Positions 26,901-36,490 of a stretch of DNA of 64,000 nt are shown here, one piece after another. How positions within the stretch are numbered: the stretch's first letter is position 1; each line of letters starts with the position of its first letter. Below the pieces are notes generated by a model. The model searched no databases and was not told where the DNA came from. It saw nothing but the letters and a program-made list of their open reading frames with translations. This stretch comes from WLWS01 sp965243105 (lineage in GTDB: Bacteria; Pseudomonadota; Gammaproteobacteria; Eutrophobiales; Eutrophobiaceae), in contig CBDEUC010000001.1 in NCBI GenBank assembly GCA_965243105.1, forward strand, positions 496,001 to 560,000, written 5' to 3'. Position numbers and translations under genes: made by a program.

Positions 26901-26967
26901 TGACAGGCGAATGTCAATTCAATACAGGATACAACTACAGGAACATTAAGGTATTAAGGGTTAAGAA

Positions 26968-27855
26968 ATGCAAATAACAGCAACATTGGTTAAAGAACTC
27001 AGGGAACGAACTGGTGCCGGAATGATGGACTGCAAAAAGGCACTCCAGGAAGCAGACGGCGATATCGAGGCCGCCATTGAAAATATGCGCAAGGCTGGCA
27101 TGGCCAAGGCCGCCAAGAAGGCTGGTCGTATTGCGGCAGAGGGTGTCATTATCATCGAGTCGGGTGAAGGTAATTCGGCTGTCATGGTTGAAGTGAACTC
27201 CGAAACGGATTTTGTAGCGAAGGATGAGAACTTCCTCGGTTTTGCAAATGCCGTTGCCCAGACAGTGCTCGCCGCGAACCCGGCAAACATGGACGAGCTT
27301 TCAGCGGCCAAACTTGCCGGCGGCGACGGTAGTGTTGAAGAAGCACGCCAGGCCCTGGTGAGCAAGATTGGTGAGAACATCAATGTTCGTCGCTTTACCA
27401 GGGTAGACGGAAAAGGCGACAGGCTCGGCGCCTATGTCCATGGCGGCCGCATCGGTGTGCTGGTGGATATCAGCGGTGGCGACTCAGACCTGCCCAAGGA
27501 CGTAGCGATGCATATTGCGGCCAGCAGGCCGGTTTGTGTTGCAGAAGCGGATGTTCCGGCTGAGCTGTTGGACAAGGAGAAGGCGATTTTTGTTTCCCAG
27601 GCCGAAGAAAGCGGAAAACCCGCGGATATTATTGAAAAGATGGTCACGGGCAGAATGAAAAAATTTATCAAGGAGGTCACGCTTCTTGGCCAGCCTTTTA
27701 TCAAGGATCCTGACCTGAGCATGGAAAAACTGTTAGCTGATAATGAGGCCACGGTAAACAGTTTCACCTGCTATGAAGTCGGTGAAGGTATCGAGAAAAA
27801 AGTCGAGAATTTTGCAGAAGAGGTTATGGCCCAGGCCAAGGCCTCAGAAAAATAA
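26968..27855 (+). CDS. tsf: Elongation factor Ts
   Basis: Nucleotide exchange factor for EF-Tu; 295 residues. N-terminal UBA-like domain (LVKELRERTGAGMMDCKKALQEADGD), EF-Tu contact TDFVAKDENF, and the dimerisation and coiled-coil regions follow. Second gene of the rpsB-tsf-pyrH-frr run. Confidence 0.97.
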   Translation: MQITATLVKELRERTGAGMMDCKKALQEADGDIEAAIENMRKAGMAKAAKKAGRIAAEGVIIIESGEGNSAVMVEVNSETDFVAKDENFLGFANAVAQTVLAANPANMDELSAAKLAGGDGSVEEARQALVSKIGENINVRRFTRVDGKGDRLGAYVHGGRIGVLVDISGGDSDLPKDVAMHIAASRPVCVAEADVPAELLDKEKAIFVSQAEESGKPADIIEKMVTGRMKKFIKEVTLLGQPFIKDPDLSMEKLLADNEATVNSFTCYEVGEGIEKKVENFAEEVMAQAKASEK

Positions 27856-27877
27856 CTATTCACCCGGGGCATTGCCA

Positions 27878-28606
27878 TTGTCGAAAGAGCAACCAGCATC
27901 TTTGAAATTTAAGAGAATCCTGCTGAAACTAAGCGGTGAGGCGCTCATGGGCGAGGCCAATTTTGGTATCGACCCGGCAGTGATCAAGCAAATCGCGCTG
28001 GAAGTCCAGGAATTACATGATGCAGGTGTAGAAGTCGCCATTGTAATCGGCGCCGGTAATTTTTTTCGTGGTTCGGGTCTCGCGGCCGCCGGAGTGGACA
28101 GGGTGACGGCAGACCAGATGGGCATGCTTGGCACTGTAATGAATTCTCTCGCACTGCAGGACGCCATTGAGCAACTGGGTATGCATGCTCGCGTCATGTC
28201 CGCAATTGTTATTAACGAGGTGTGCGAGGACTACATCAGGCGCAGGGCAATAAGGCACCTTGAGAAAAAGCGTGTTGTCATTTTTGCTGCGGGCACAGGC
28301 AATCCTTTTTTTACCACCGATTCCGCTGCCAGCCTGCGAGCCGTTGAAATAAACGCGGAGCTTTTGATCAAGGCAACCAAGGTAGATGGTGTGTATTCAG
28401 CCGATCCAGTGCTGGATAAATCTGCCACCAGGTACGATGTTCTTAATTATGATGAGGTCATTGAACGAAAGCTTGGCGTGATGGACACAACGGCTGTTGT
28501 GCTTTGCCGGGAAAACAATATGCCATTGAGAGTACTGAACATGATGGAGAAAGGCGCTCTTATGCGTGCAGCACAAGGTGAAGAAGAGGGTACCCTGGTA
28601 ACTTAA
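27878..28606 (+). CDS. pyrH: UMP kinase
   Basis: Phosphorylates UMP to UDP in pyrimidine synthesis; hexameric, amino-acid-kinase fold. 242 residues from a TTG at 27878 with GGGG eight bases upstream; another TTG at 27872 is possible, and a longer frame overlapping tsf is not. Motifs: KRILLKLSGEALMG, IVIGAGNFFRG, DQMGMLGTVMNSLALQDA, GTGNPFFTTDSAA, KATKVDGVYSADP. The usual bacterial GGGN motif reads GAGN here. Confidence 0.95.
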   Translation: MSKEQPASLKFKRILLKLSGEALMGEANFGIDPAVIKQIALEVQELHDAGVEVAIVIGAGNFFRGSGLAAAGVDRVTADQMGMLGTVMNSLALQDAIEQLGMHARVMSAIVINEVCEDYIRRRAIRHLEKKRVVIFAAGTGNPFFTTDSAASLRAVEINAELLIKATKVDGVYSADPVLDKSATRYDVLNYDEVIERKLGVMDTTAVVLCRENNMPLRVLNMMEKGALMRAAQGEEEGTLVT

Positions 28607-28623
28607 AGACAAGGTGAGCGACT

Positions 28624-29181
28624 ATGGTTGAAGAACTCATTAATGATGCAGACACTAGAATGAAGAAAAGTCTTGAAGCCTTCGCTCACGAGCTTTCAAA
28701 AATTCGAACAGGCCGGGCCCATCCCAGCCTGCTGGAGCATGTCATGGTCAGCTACTACGGTAACGATGTGCCGATTAACCAGGCGGCCAATGTCAACGTG
28801 GTTGATTCGCGAACACTTGGAATCACGGCATGGGACAAGAGCATGATTCCAGACCTTGAAAAGGCCATCCTTAATTCCGATCTCGGCCTGAACCCGGTAA
28901 CAGCTGGTGAAGTTATCAGGGTGCCATTGCCCCCGTTAACAGAAGAACGCCGCAAGGACCTGACCAAGATTGTCAGGAACGAAGCGGAAAAAGCCCGGGT
29001 TGCTGTTCGAAATATTAGACGGGACGCAAATACTCACCTCAAGCCCATGGTGAAAGACAAGACCATCACTGAAGATGATGAACGAAAAGCTGAGTCCCGC
29101 GTTCAGAAACTGACAGATTCGCATGTCGCAGAAATAGAAAAAATGCTGGAAGCCAAGGAACAGGAATTAATGGAAATTTAA
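28624..29181 (+). CDS. frr: Ribosome recycling factor
   Basis: Splits post-termination ribosomes together with EF-G. 185 residues, full length, with KIRTGRAHPSLLEHVMVSYYG, PINQAANVNVVDSRTL, VPLPPLTEERRKDLTK and the C-terminal helix. AAGGTGAG precedes the ATG. It ends the translation-factor run; 127 bases without a gene follow. Confidence 0.97.
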   Translation: MVEELINDADTRMKKSLEAFAHELSKIRTGRAHPSLLEHVMVSYYGNDVPINQAANVNVVDSRTLGITAWDKSMIPDLEKAILNSDLGLNPVTAGEVIRVPLPPLTEERRKDLTKIVRNEAEKARVAVRNIRRDANTHLKPMVKDKTITEDDERKAESRVQKLTDSHVAEIEKMLEAKEQELMEI

Positions 29182-29308
29182 ATTTGCTGCGAAAACCGGT
29201 ATTCACTTTTACCATGCAAATTTACCTCCTGTGATTAAAATTAGTCTTGTTTTACGCCGCGGCGCAGCGCAGCATTTTTTCTCTTCACGGTAATCCTCGT
29301 TTAACTCA

Positions 29309-30037
29309 ATGCCTCCTGGTACCAACAAGCCTGCTCACGTAGCCATTATCATGGATGGCAATGGACGCTGGGCGAAAGAGCGTGGACTGCCAAGGGCAGC
29401 AGGTCATCGTGCCGGCATCAAGGCACTGCGAAATATCGTCGAGCACTGTTCCAGTCATGACATCCAGGCACTCACGGTTTACGCATTCAGTAGCGAAAAC
29501 TGGCGGCGACCCCAAAAAGAGGTCGGCCTGCTAATGGAGTTATTTGTTTCCGCCCTTGATGAACAAATTTCCGACCTGCACCGCAACGAGGTCAATGTCA
29601 GGTTTATCGGTGACATGAGCCGATTTCCGGATAAATTACAGGCCTCGATCAATTCAGCCCACGAGATGACAGGTAACAACACTGGACTGCAGTTGCGCGT
29701 CGCAGCCAATTATGGAGGACGCTGGGATATCACCCATGCTTTCCATCTCATCATTGAGCGTGTGCATAGTGGAGAAATCAAGATCTCTGACATCGACGAG
29801 GAGCTTATCGGCAGTGCACTTGAACTTGCGGATTTACCTGAACCAGACCTGTTTATTCGTACTGGAGGGGAACGACGCATCAGTAATTACCTGTTATGGC
29901 AGTTGGCTTACACGGAAATGTATTTTTCGGACATCTACTGGCCGGATTTCTCCATAGAAAAATTCCAGGAAGCCTGTGAGTGGTTTGAGAATCGACAACG
30001 TCGATTTGGCCGCACCTCAGAGCAAGTGGCCGACTAG
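29309..30037 (+). CDS. uppS: Undecaprenyl diphosphate synthase
   Basis: cis-Prenyltransferase that makes the C55 lipid carrier for cell wall and O-antigen. 242 residues with HVAIIMDGNGRWAKERGLPRAAGHRAG (catalytic Asp in MDGNGRW), TVYAFSSENWRRP, ANYGGRWDI and DLFIRTGGERRISNYLLWQLAYTE. No strong ribosome binding site is visible. It opens the envelope-lipid block and overlaps nothing; cdsA begins four bases after its stop. Confidence 0.96.
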   Translation: MPPGTNKPAHVAIIMDGNGRWAKERGLPRAAGHRAGIKALRNIVEHCSSHDIQALTVYAFSSENWRRPQKEVGLLMELFVSALDEQISDLHRNEVNVRFIGDMSRFPDKLQASINSAHEMTGNNTGLQLRVAANYGGRWDITHAFHLIIERVHSGEIKISDIDEELIGSALELADLPEPDLFIRTGGERRISNYLLWQLAYTEMYFSDIYWPDFSIEKFQEACEWFENRQRRFGRTSEQVAD

Positions 30038-30041
30038 CACG

Positions 30042-30866
30042 ATGCTCAAGCTCAGGGTAATCACTGCACTCATCCTTGCACCATCCGCTGTCGCGGCGAT
30101 ACTTTTTCTGCGCAGCCCCCTGTTTGCCCTGGTTATGGGTGTGGTCATAACACTTGCGGCGTGGGAATGGGCCAATATAAGCGGTATACAGGCAACAGCG
30201 AGTAAAATAGCTTATGCGCTACTCAATGGCCTGCTAATGATCCTGGTTTACAGCATTGGCAACGAATATGCTTACCTTGTTATCACGCTGGCCGCGGTAA
30301 TCTTCTGGTTAATCGCCCTGGCATTAATTATTGCCTACCAGAAATCTTCCCAGGGTGAATTCCGGCTACCCGTGCACGCCCTGTACCTCGGTCCGCCTGT
30401 TCTGCTTCCGGCCTGGACCAGTCTCGTTATGCTGCATGCCCATGAACCGGCTGGCGCAAGGCTTGTCCTACTACTTATGGTGCTGGTATGGATTGCCGAT
30501 ATTGCCGCCTATTTTTCAGGCAAAAAATGGGGCCGAACAAAGTTGTGCGACAAGGTCAGCCCCGGGAAAAGTCGCGAAGGCGTTTACGGTGCCCTGCTGG
30601 GGGTCATCATAGCTGCAATCGTGGCGGCAATGGCTAAGCAGCTGGGGCCGCTGGATTCGCTCATACTCGTGGCAATTTGCCTGCTTAGCGTGGTCGCATC
30701 GATTGTGGGTGACCTTTTTGAAAGCCTGGTGAAACGTATTGGGAATGTAAAAGACAGTGGTAACATTCTACCGGGGCATGGCGGCATCCTGGACAGGATT
30801 GACAGCCTGACGGCGGCCCTGCCGGTTTTCGTGGCATTACTGTGGGTATGGGAAAAGGGTATATGA
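30042..30866 (+). CDS. cdsA: Phosphatidate cytidylyltransferase
   Basis: Integral membrane enzyme making CDP-diacylglycerol for phospholipid synthesis. 274 residues from the ATG at 30042, chosen because it follows the uppS stop and begins with a hydrophobic segment (MLKLRVITALILAP). About eight membrane segments; C-terminal signature SIVGDLFESLVKRIGNVKDSGNILPGHGGILDRIDSL is complete. Its TGA overlaps the dxr ATG. Confidence 0.95.
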   Translation: MLKLRVITALILAPSAVAAILFLRSPLFALVMGVVITLAAWEWANISGIQATASKIAYALLNGLLMILVYSIGNEYAYLVITLAAVIFWLIALALIIAYQKSSQGEFRLPVHALYLGPPVLLPAWTSLVMLHAHEPAGARLVLLLMVLVWIADIAAYFSGKKWGRTKLCDKVSPGKSREGVYGALLGVIIAAIVAAMAKQLGPLDSLILVAICLLSVVASIVGDLFESLVKRIGNVKDSGNILPGHGGILDRIDSLTAALPVFVALLWVWEKGI

Positions 30867-32044
30867 AAGCAGTCACAATCCTGGGTTCTACGGGTAGCAT
30901 TGGTGTAAACACGCTGGATGTCATTTCCCGTCATCCAGACAAGTACAGCGTTTTTGCCCTGACAGCCAATACCGGTGTTGAAAAACTGGCCGAGCAGTGC
31001 CTCAGGTGGCAACCCCGGTTCGCAGTCATGGCGGATGCTGCCAGCGCGGAGAAACTTGAACAGCGCCTCAGCAGCGCTGCCTGTGATACCCGGGTCCTTG
31101 GCGGCACTGAAGGGCTGGAAACAGTGTCTGCAAGCCCGGAAACGGATTACGTCATGGCTGCCATCGTCGGTGCAGCCGGGCTTTTACCCACGCTTGCTGC
31201 CGCCAGGGCAGGCAAAAGGGTCATGCTGGCGAACAAGGAGTCGCTGGTGGTTTGTGGGCAGGTGTTCATGGATGCTATTCACGAAAATCAGGCAGAATTA
31301 CTACCAATTGACAGTGAACACAATGCAATTTTTCAAAGCCTGCCGCCTGGTTTCGTCGATGGCCTGCCGCAGGCAGGGGTACGACGCATCCTGCTGACGG
31401 CCTCGGGAGGCCCGTTCAGGACGAAAGAGGTGTCCGAATTAATATCTGTTACCCCGGACCAGGCCTGTGCTCATCCAAACTGGGACATGGGCCGAAAAAT
31501 ATCCGTGGATTCAGCCACCATGATGAACAAGGGCCTGGAATTAATAGAAGCCTGCTGGCTGTTTAATACGACGCCGGAAAATATCCAGGTAGTCATACAC
31601 CCACAAAGCGTAATCCATTCGATGGTTGAATACACAGATGGCTCGGTGATAGCGCAGCTGGGTAATCCCGATATGCGAACACCGATTGCATACGGCCTGG
31701 CCTGGCCTGAGCGAATAGAGTCGGGCGTTGAGTCATTGAACCTGTTTGACGTTGCGCGGCTGGATTTCGAGGAAGCAGATCTCGAAAGGTTTCCCTGTCT
31801 CAGGCTTGCTGGCGAGGCAATGACACGGGGCGGAACGGCTACAGCCATACTTAATGCGTCCAACGAGGTAGCGGTTGCCGAGTTCCTGGATGACAAGATT
31901 CGCTTTACTGATATTGCAGGAGTTGTTGAAGCTACGCTGGCCCGCGCCGACATAAAGGCAGCAGATAGCCTGGAGTCTGTGCTTGAAGCCGATTCCCAGG
32001 CGCGGGAAATTGCCCGCACCCTGGTGAGGGAGTTGACTAAATGA
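30863..32044 (+). CDS. dxr: 1-deoxy-D-xylulose-5-phosphate reductoisomerase
   Basis: Converts DXP to MEP in isoprenoid synthesis, feeding UppS. 393 residues from the ATG in the ATGA overlap with cdsA. N-terminal NADPH motif VTILGSTGSIGVNTLDV, LANKESLVVCG, metal site PIDSEHNAIFQ, and LTASGGPFR, HPNWDMGRKISVDSATMMNKGLE, and HPQSVIHSMVEY are all present. Ends in an ATGA overlap with rseP. Confidence 0.97.
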   Translation: MKAVTILGSTGSIGVNTLDVISRHPDKYSVFALTANTGVEKLAEQCLRWQPRFAVMADAASAEKLEQRLSSAACDTRVLGGTEGLETVSASPETDYVMAAIVGAAGLLPTLAAARAGKRVMLANKESLVVCGQVFMDAIHENQAELLPIDSEHNAIFQSLPPGFVDGLPQAGVRRILLTASGGPFRTKEVSELISVTPDQACAHPNWDMGRKISVDSATMMNKGLELIEACWLFNTTPENIQVVIHPQSVIHSMVEYTDGSVIAQLGNPDMRTPIAYGLAWPERIESGVESLNLFDVARLDFEEADLERFPCLRLAGEAMTRGGTATAILNASNEVAVAEFLDDKIRFTDIAGVVEATLARADIKAADSLESVLEADSQAREIARTLVRELTK

Positions 32045-33408
32045 TCGATGTCATCCAGTCCATCGTTGCCTTCGTATTCGTGCTTGGGATCCTGATCACC
32101 TTTCATGAGTACGGTCATTTCCAGGTGGCTCGCTGGTTTGATGTCAAGATCCTGCGTTTTTCCATTGGTTTTGGAAAACCCATCTGGAAGAAAACTTTCG
32201 GGCCGGATAATTGTGAATTTGTGATTGCCAGCCTTCCTCTCGGTGGTTACGTAAAAATGCTTGATGAGAGAGAAGGGCAGGTCAAGGAGAGCGAAAAAGA
32301 CCGCGCATTTAATAACAAGCCGGTACTGCAAAGAATACTGGTGGTTATCGCAGGTCCGGCTTTTAACTTCATGTTTGCCATCTTTGCCTACTGGCTGATG
32401 TTTGTTGTGGGCGTGGAAGATGTTAAACCTTATATCGGTGAAGTAGAGCAGGCCTCCATTGCCGAGGAGTCCGGTATCAGGCCGGGCGACCTGGTTCTCG
32501 CCGTTGATGGTAAGTCGACACCAACCTGGTCTTCGGTCATTGATACAACGGTAACGAATGTTGTGGATGCCAGGCGAGTGCAGTTCACGATTCAGCGCAA
32601 CGAGGGAAACAGCAGGGATGTAGCGATAGACCTCTCGAGAATATCCATTGATGACATGGCCTCAGGAAAATTGTTCAAGGCGATGGGAATCTATCCAAAG
32701 CGTTATGTGATACCGCCAATCATGGGTGAGATCATTGCAGGTGGCGCGGCCGAGGCCGCAGGCCTGCAAGTGGGTGACGAGGTCGTTAGAGTTGATGGTG
32801 AAAGCGTGAACGGTTGGATGGAATGGGTCAAGCTGGTGCGTGCCAGGGCGGGGCAGCAACTACAGGTTGAGGTCCTGAGATCGGGTGATACTGTCAACCT
32901 CACGATTATTCCACGCGCAGTTGATGAGGAAGGAGAGCGCGTCGGTAAAATTGGCGCCGCGGTCGACCAGGCTTTTCTCCAGGATAAGAGCTACTACGCA
33001 GTGGAGTCCTACCCGGTATTTGCGGCTTTTCAAAAAGCCATGGAAAAGACCGTGGAAATGTCCCTGCTTACATTAAAGATACTTGGCAAGATGCTGGTTG
33101 GTGAGGCCTCTGTTAAAAACCTCAGTGGGCCCGTGAGCATCGCAGAGTATGCAGGAAAAACCGCTGAACGCGGGTTGACCACTTTCCTGAGTTTCATGGC
33201 AATCATCAGCGTCAGCCTCGGGGTGTTAAACCTGTTGCCGATCCCTCTGCTGGACGGCGGGCACCTGCTGTTTTACGTGGTAGAGGTCATCAAGGGAAGC
33301 CCGCTCTCGGAAGCCTTTCAAATTGCCGGGCAACAGTTTGGCTTGATAGTTTTACTCGGATTGATGAGCATTGCGCTTTATAATGATATCTTGCGTCTGA
33401 TGGGTTGA
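32041..33408 (+). CDS. rseP: Site-2 protease RseP
   Basis: Intramembrane zinc protease that cleaves anti-sigma factor RseA and signal peptides. 455 residues: the zinc motif HEYGH in the first membrane segment (FHEYGHFQVARW), two PDZ domains (SGIRPGDLVLAVDG and AAGLQVGDEVVRVDG), and the second metal motif in NLLPIPLLDGGHLLF. Located between dxr and bamA as usual. Confidence 0.97.
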   Translation: MIDVIQSIVAFVFVLGILITFHEYGHFQVARWFDVKILRFSIGFGKPIWKKTFGPDNCEFVIASLPLGGYVKMLDEREGQVKESEKDRAFNNKPVLQRILVVIAGPAFNFMFAIFAYWLMFVVGVEDVKPYIGEVEQASIAEESGIRPGDLVLAVDGKSTPTWSSVIDTTVTNVVDARRVQFTIQRNEGNSRDVAIDLSRISIDDMASGKLFKAMGIYPKRYVIPPIMGEIIAGGAAEAAGLQVGDEVVRVDGESVNGWMEWVKLVRARAGQQLQVEVLRSGDTVNLTIIPRAVDEEGERVGKIGAAVDQAFLQDKSYYAVESYPVFAAFQKAMEKTVEMSLLTLKILGKMLVGEASVKNLSGPVSIAEYAGKTAERGLTTFLSFMAIISVSLGVLNLLPIPLLDGGHLLFYVVEVIKGSPLSEAFQIAGQQFGLIVLLGLMSIALYNDILRLMG

Positions 33409-33502
33409 ATTTTTTGAACAAAACTCTGCAAAATACAGGTAGTTACGGCTGCCAGGCCGCAGGGTGATATTGTGATATGAAAATAATAAAAATATAAGTT
33501 TC

Positions 33503-35863
33503 ATGAACATAAGAAGAAGTGTTTATAGTCTACTTTACCTGGTGCTCCTGGCTGTTAGCAGCAGCCCCGCGTTTTCTGCCCAGGAGTTCGTTATCCACGA
33601 TATCCGTGTTGAAGGCCTGCAGCGCCTTACTCCGGGCACGGTTTTCAACTATATGCCGGTGGAGGTCGGGGATACCTTCAACGAGCAAATATCCATCGAG
33701 GCAGTCCGCTCGCTGTTCAAAACCGGTTTTTTTGATGATGTAAAGCTGGAGAGGGATGGCAATATTCTCGTGGTCCTGGTGAAGGAGCGCCCGGCAATCG
33801 GCAGTATCCAGATTGAAGGCAACAAGGACATCAAGACAGAAGATCTGCTGGATGGACTAAAAGAGGTTGGTTTTGCAGTAGGGCGTGTGTTTGAACAGTC
33901 CCAGCTTGATCAGCTGGAACGTGAATTAAGACGCCAGTATTTTTCCCAGGGTAAGTATGGCGTTCGTATCACTTCGGAAGTCACCGCGCTGGATAACAAC
34001 AGGGTATCTGTTTATATCGAGGTGTCTGAAGGGAAGGCGGCGCGAATCAAGAACCTGAATATTATAGGTAACAGTGCTTTTAAAGAGAAAGAGCTGTTAA
34101 AGCAGTTTGAATTGACAGGCAAGACCCTGATCTCCTTTTTCACCAAGACGGATCAATATTCCCGGCAAAAACTGTCTGCTGACCTTGAAACCCTGCGTTC
34201 GTATTACCTGGATAACGGTTACATCAATTTTAATATTGATTCTACACAGGTTTCCATCACGCCCGACAAGAAAGATATTTATATCACCATTAATATTACC
34301 GAGGGTGAGCAATACACTATTTCGGGTGTAAAACTTGCCGGTGAGTTGATACTGCCTGAAGAGGTCCTGTTTAATTACATCGGCGTTAATGCAGGCCAGT
34401 TATTTTCGCGGAAAAATGTTACCAACAGCAGTACCTGGTTGACCGATCGTCTTGGTTCTGAGGGTTACGCATTTGCAAACGTAAACTCTATTCCTGATAT
34501 CAACGAGGAAGACAAGACGGTTGAAATGACTTTCTTCGTTGATCCGGGAAAACGGGTTTATGTCCGCAGGGTCAACTTTTCAGGAAACACCAGGACACGG
34601 GATGAGGTCATACGCCGAGAAATGCGACAGCAGGAAGGCGGCTGGATTTCGACACCGGCTGTGGAGCGGGGGAAAATCAGGTTACAGCGTCTTGGTTATT
34701 TTAATGAAGTTAATGTAGAAACACCCGCGGTTCCCAATTCCGCTGACCAGGTCGACGTAGAGTACACGGTAGAGGAAAAGCCATTTGGTAACTTCCTTGC
34801 CGGCGTGGGTTTTTCCCAGGTGCAGGGCTTGATACTTCAAACCAGTATTACCCAGGATAACTTTCTTGGTAGCGGAAAAAGAATCCAGTTTGCCTTTAAC
34901 AACAGCCGGGTGAACAGGCGTCTTGGACTTGGATACGTTAATCCTTATTACACGATTGATGGTATCAGTCGTGGGTTCAACCTGAACTACCAGGAAACCC
35001 AGGCATTTGATGCAAACGTGACGGCGTTTGATAGCCGTGTTTACGGTGGTGGTGTGAGCTTTGGTATACCAGTCAGTGAATATAACTTCCTCAGTGTCTC
35101 GTTTAACTATGAGAACACGCAACTTTCCAGGGCAAGTGCCCAGTTCGCAACCCAGGTCGGTGCCTTTATCCAGGAGTTTGGTCGCAAGTTTGATATTTTT
35201 CGAATCACTGCCGGGTTTGCCTACGACACGCGAAACAGGGCGATCCTGCCTGACCGGGGTGTGCTACACAGGATATCAGGCGAATTAGCCACGCCTTTTG
35301 TCGGAAACTCACTTGAATTTTACAAGATCAATTACCGTACCCAGTACTACCGTCCATTGTTCTGGGACCTGGTGTTAACGCTGAAGGGAGATTTTGGTTA
35401 CGGCGATGGCATAGGCGAACTTGATGGCTTGCCATTTTTTGAAAACTTTTATGCTGGTGGTCCACGTTCAGTACGTGGTTATGAAGAGAATACGCTTGGC
35501 CCACTGGATAACTTTCGCAGACCGCTGGGTGGTAATATCAAGGTGGTTGCAGGTGCTGAAGTCATTATTCCAGTGCCATTTCTCAAGGACTTTGACCAGG
35601 TAAGGATGGCGGCATTTTTTGACGCCGGCAATGTATGGTGTAGCGGCAACAATATCATAGTGACCAACCAATTTGGCGCTACTTCGGAGACCTGTCCCGA
35701 GGCTTCACGATTTGGTTTTGATAATCTCAGGTACGCGGCGGGTTTGAGCGGAATCTGGGTCTCTCCATTTGGCCTGGTTAGCGTCAGCGTGGCCAAACCC
35801 ATTGGTGACAAGCCCGGCGACCAGATACAACAATTTCAGTTTACTTTCGGCAATTCCTTCTAG
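33503..35863 (+). CDS. bamA: Outer membrane protein assembly factor BamA
   Basis: Central subunit of the machine that folds beta-barrel proteins into the outer membrane. 786 residues: signal peptide (1-26, ends AFSA), five POTRA domains (about 27-425), and a 16-strand barrel with the VRGY loop 6 motif (GPRSVRGYEENTLGP) and terminal aromatic residue (FTFGNSF). The ATG at 33503 follows a 94-base gap after rseP. Confidence 0.97.
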   Translation: MNIRRSVYSLLYLVLLAVSSSPAFSAQEFVIHDIRVEGLQRLTPGTVFNYMPVEVGDTFNEQISIEAVRSLFKTGFFDDVKLERDGNILVVLVKERPAIGSIQIEGNKDIKTEDLLDGLKEVGFAVGRVFEQSQLDQLERELRRQYFSQGKYGVRITSEVTALDNNRVSVYIEVSEGKAARIKNLNIIGNSAFKEKELLKQFELTGKTLISFFTKTDQYSRQKLSADLETLRSYYLDNGYINFNIDSTQVSITPDKKDIYITINITEGEQYTISGVKLAGELILPEEVLFNYIGVNAGQLFSRKNVTNSSTWLTDRLGSEGYAFANVNSIPDINEEDKTVEMTFFVDPGKRVYVRRVNFSGNTRTRDEVIRREMRQQEGGWISTPAVERGKIRLQRLGYFNEVNVETPAVPNSADQVDVEYTVEEKPFGNFLAGVGFSQVQGLILQTSITQDNFLGSGKRIQFAFNNSRVNRRLGLGYVNPYYTIDGISRGFNLNYQETQAFDANVTAFDSRVYGGGVSFGIPVSEYNFLSVSFNYENTQLSRASAQFATQVGAFIQEFGRKFDIFRITAGFAYDTRNRAILPDRGVLHRISGELATPFVGNSLEFYKINYRTQYYRPLFWDLVLTLKGDFGYGDGIGELDGLPFFENFYAGGPRSVRGYEENTLGPLDNFRRPLGGNIKVVAGAEVIIPVPFLKDFDQVRMAAFFDAGNVWCSGNNIIVTNQFGATSETCPEASRFGFDNLRYAAGLSGIWVSPFGLVSVSVAKPIGDKPGDQIQQFQFTFGNSF

Positions 35864-35955
35864 AAAATACGCATATTCAGAGGGTTATCGGAGAGTGTCG
35901 CGGGGCAGGGACGATAAAATCGTTAATTCACGAAATATTAACCGGAGCAAGAGCA

Positions 35956-36477
35956 TTGAAGAAATTTAGTACATCCATGATTGCCATGATGTTTGCCATA
36001 GCAATCACTCCTTTCGCACAAGTGAGTGCCGAGGACTATAAAATTGGCGTGGTTAACGCTATTCGCATTCTTGAGCAGTCACCACAGGCCGAGAAAATGC
36101 GTAAGCAAATTGAAAAAGAATTTGCCCCCCGCGATCGAGAACTGGTTGCCTCCCAGAAAAAACTGAAAGAGCTGGAAGATCGCCTGCAGAAAGATGCTGC
36201 AATAATGAGTGACTCCGAGAGAATTAAACTCGAAAGGGACATTGTTAATCAACGTCGTGATCTAAAGCGAAGCCAGGATGAATTCCGGGAAGACCTGACT
36301 TTTAGAAGAAACGAAGAAATTGCCAAGATTCAAAAGGAGATTGTCGCTGCCATTAACATGGTAGCCAAGGAAGCAGGTTTTGACATGATTTTGAGCGAAG
36401 GGGTATTGTTCGCAAGCGCAAAGGTTGATATTTCGCAGCAGGTAATCGATCACCTGAACAAGAAAAACGCCAAGTAA
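35956..36477 (+). CDS. skp: Periplasmic chaperone Skp/OmpH
   Basis: Carries unfolded outer membrane proteins across the periplasm to BamA. 173 residues: signal peptide (KKFSTSMIAMMFAIAITPFAQVSAE) and long charged helices (about 60-125) typical of the Skp trimer. Start is TTG at 35956 with GGAG nine bases upstream; it keeps the KK n-region that an ATG at 35977 would lose. Confidence 0.94.
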   Translation: MKKFSTSMIAMMFAIAITPFAQVSAEDYKIGVVNAIRILEQSPQAEKMRKQIEKEFAPRDRELVASQKKLKELEDRLQKDAAIMSDSERIKLERDIVNQRRDLKRSQDEFREDLTFRRNEEIAKIQKEIVAAINMVAKEAGFDMILSEGVLFASAKVDISQQVIDHLNKKNAK

Positions 36478-36490
36478 GCGAAATCTTTTC

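Noticed and set aside
26447..26917. Antisense frame of 156 codons opposite the S2 tail
   Set aside because: It arises from the repetitive AAG/ACC codons of the tail read backwards; the product is a low-complexity Phe/Val run with no start signal.
29250..29285. Terminator between frr and uppS
   Set aside because: There is a GC-rich stretch followed by T, but the self-complementary part (CGCCGCGGCG) leaves no loop, so a stable hairpin is not supported.
31471..32331. Antisense frame of 286 codons opposite dxr-rseP
   Set aside because: Spans two well-supported genes and shows no domain or ribosome binding site.
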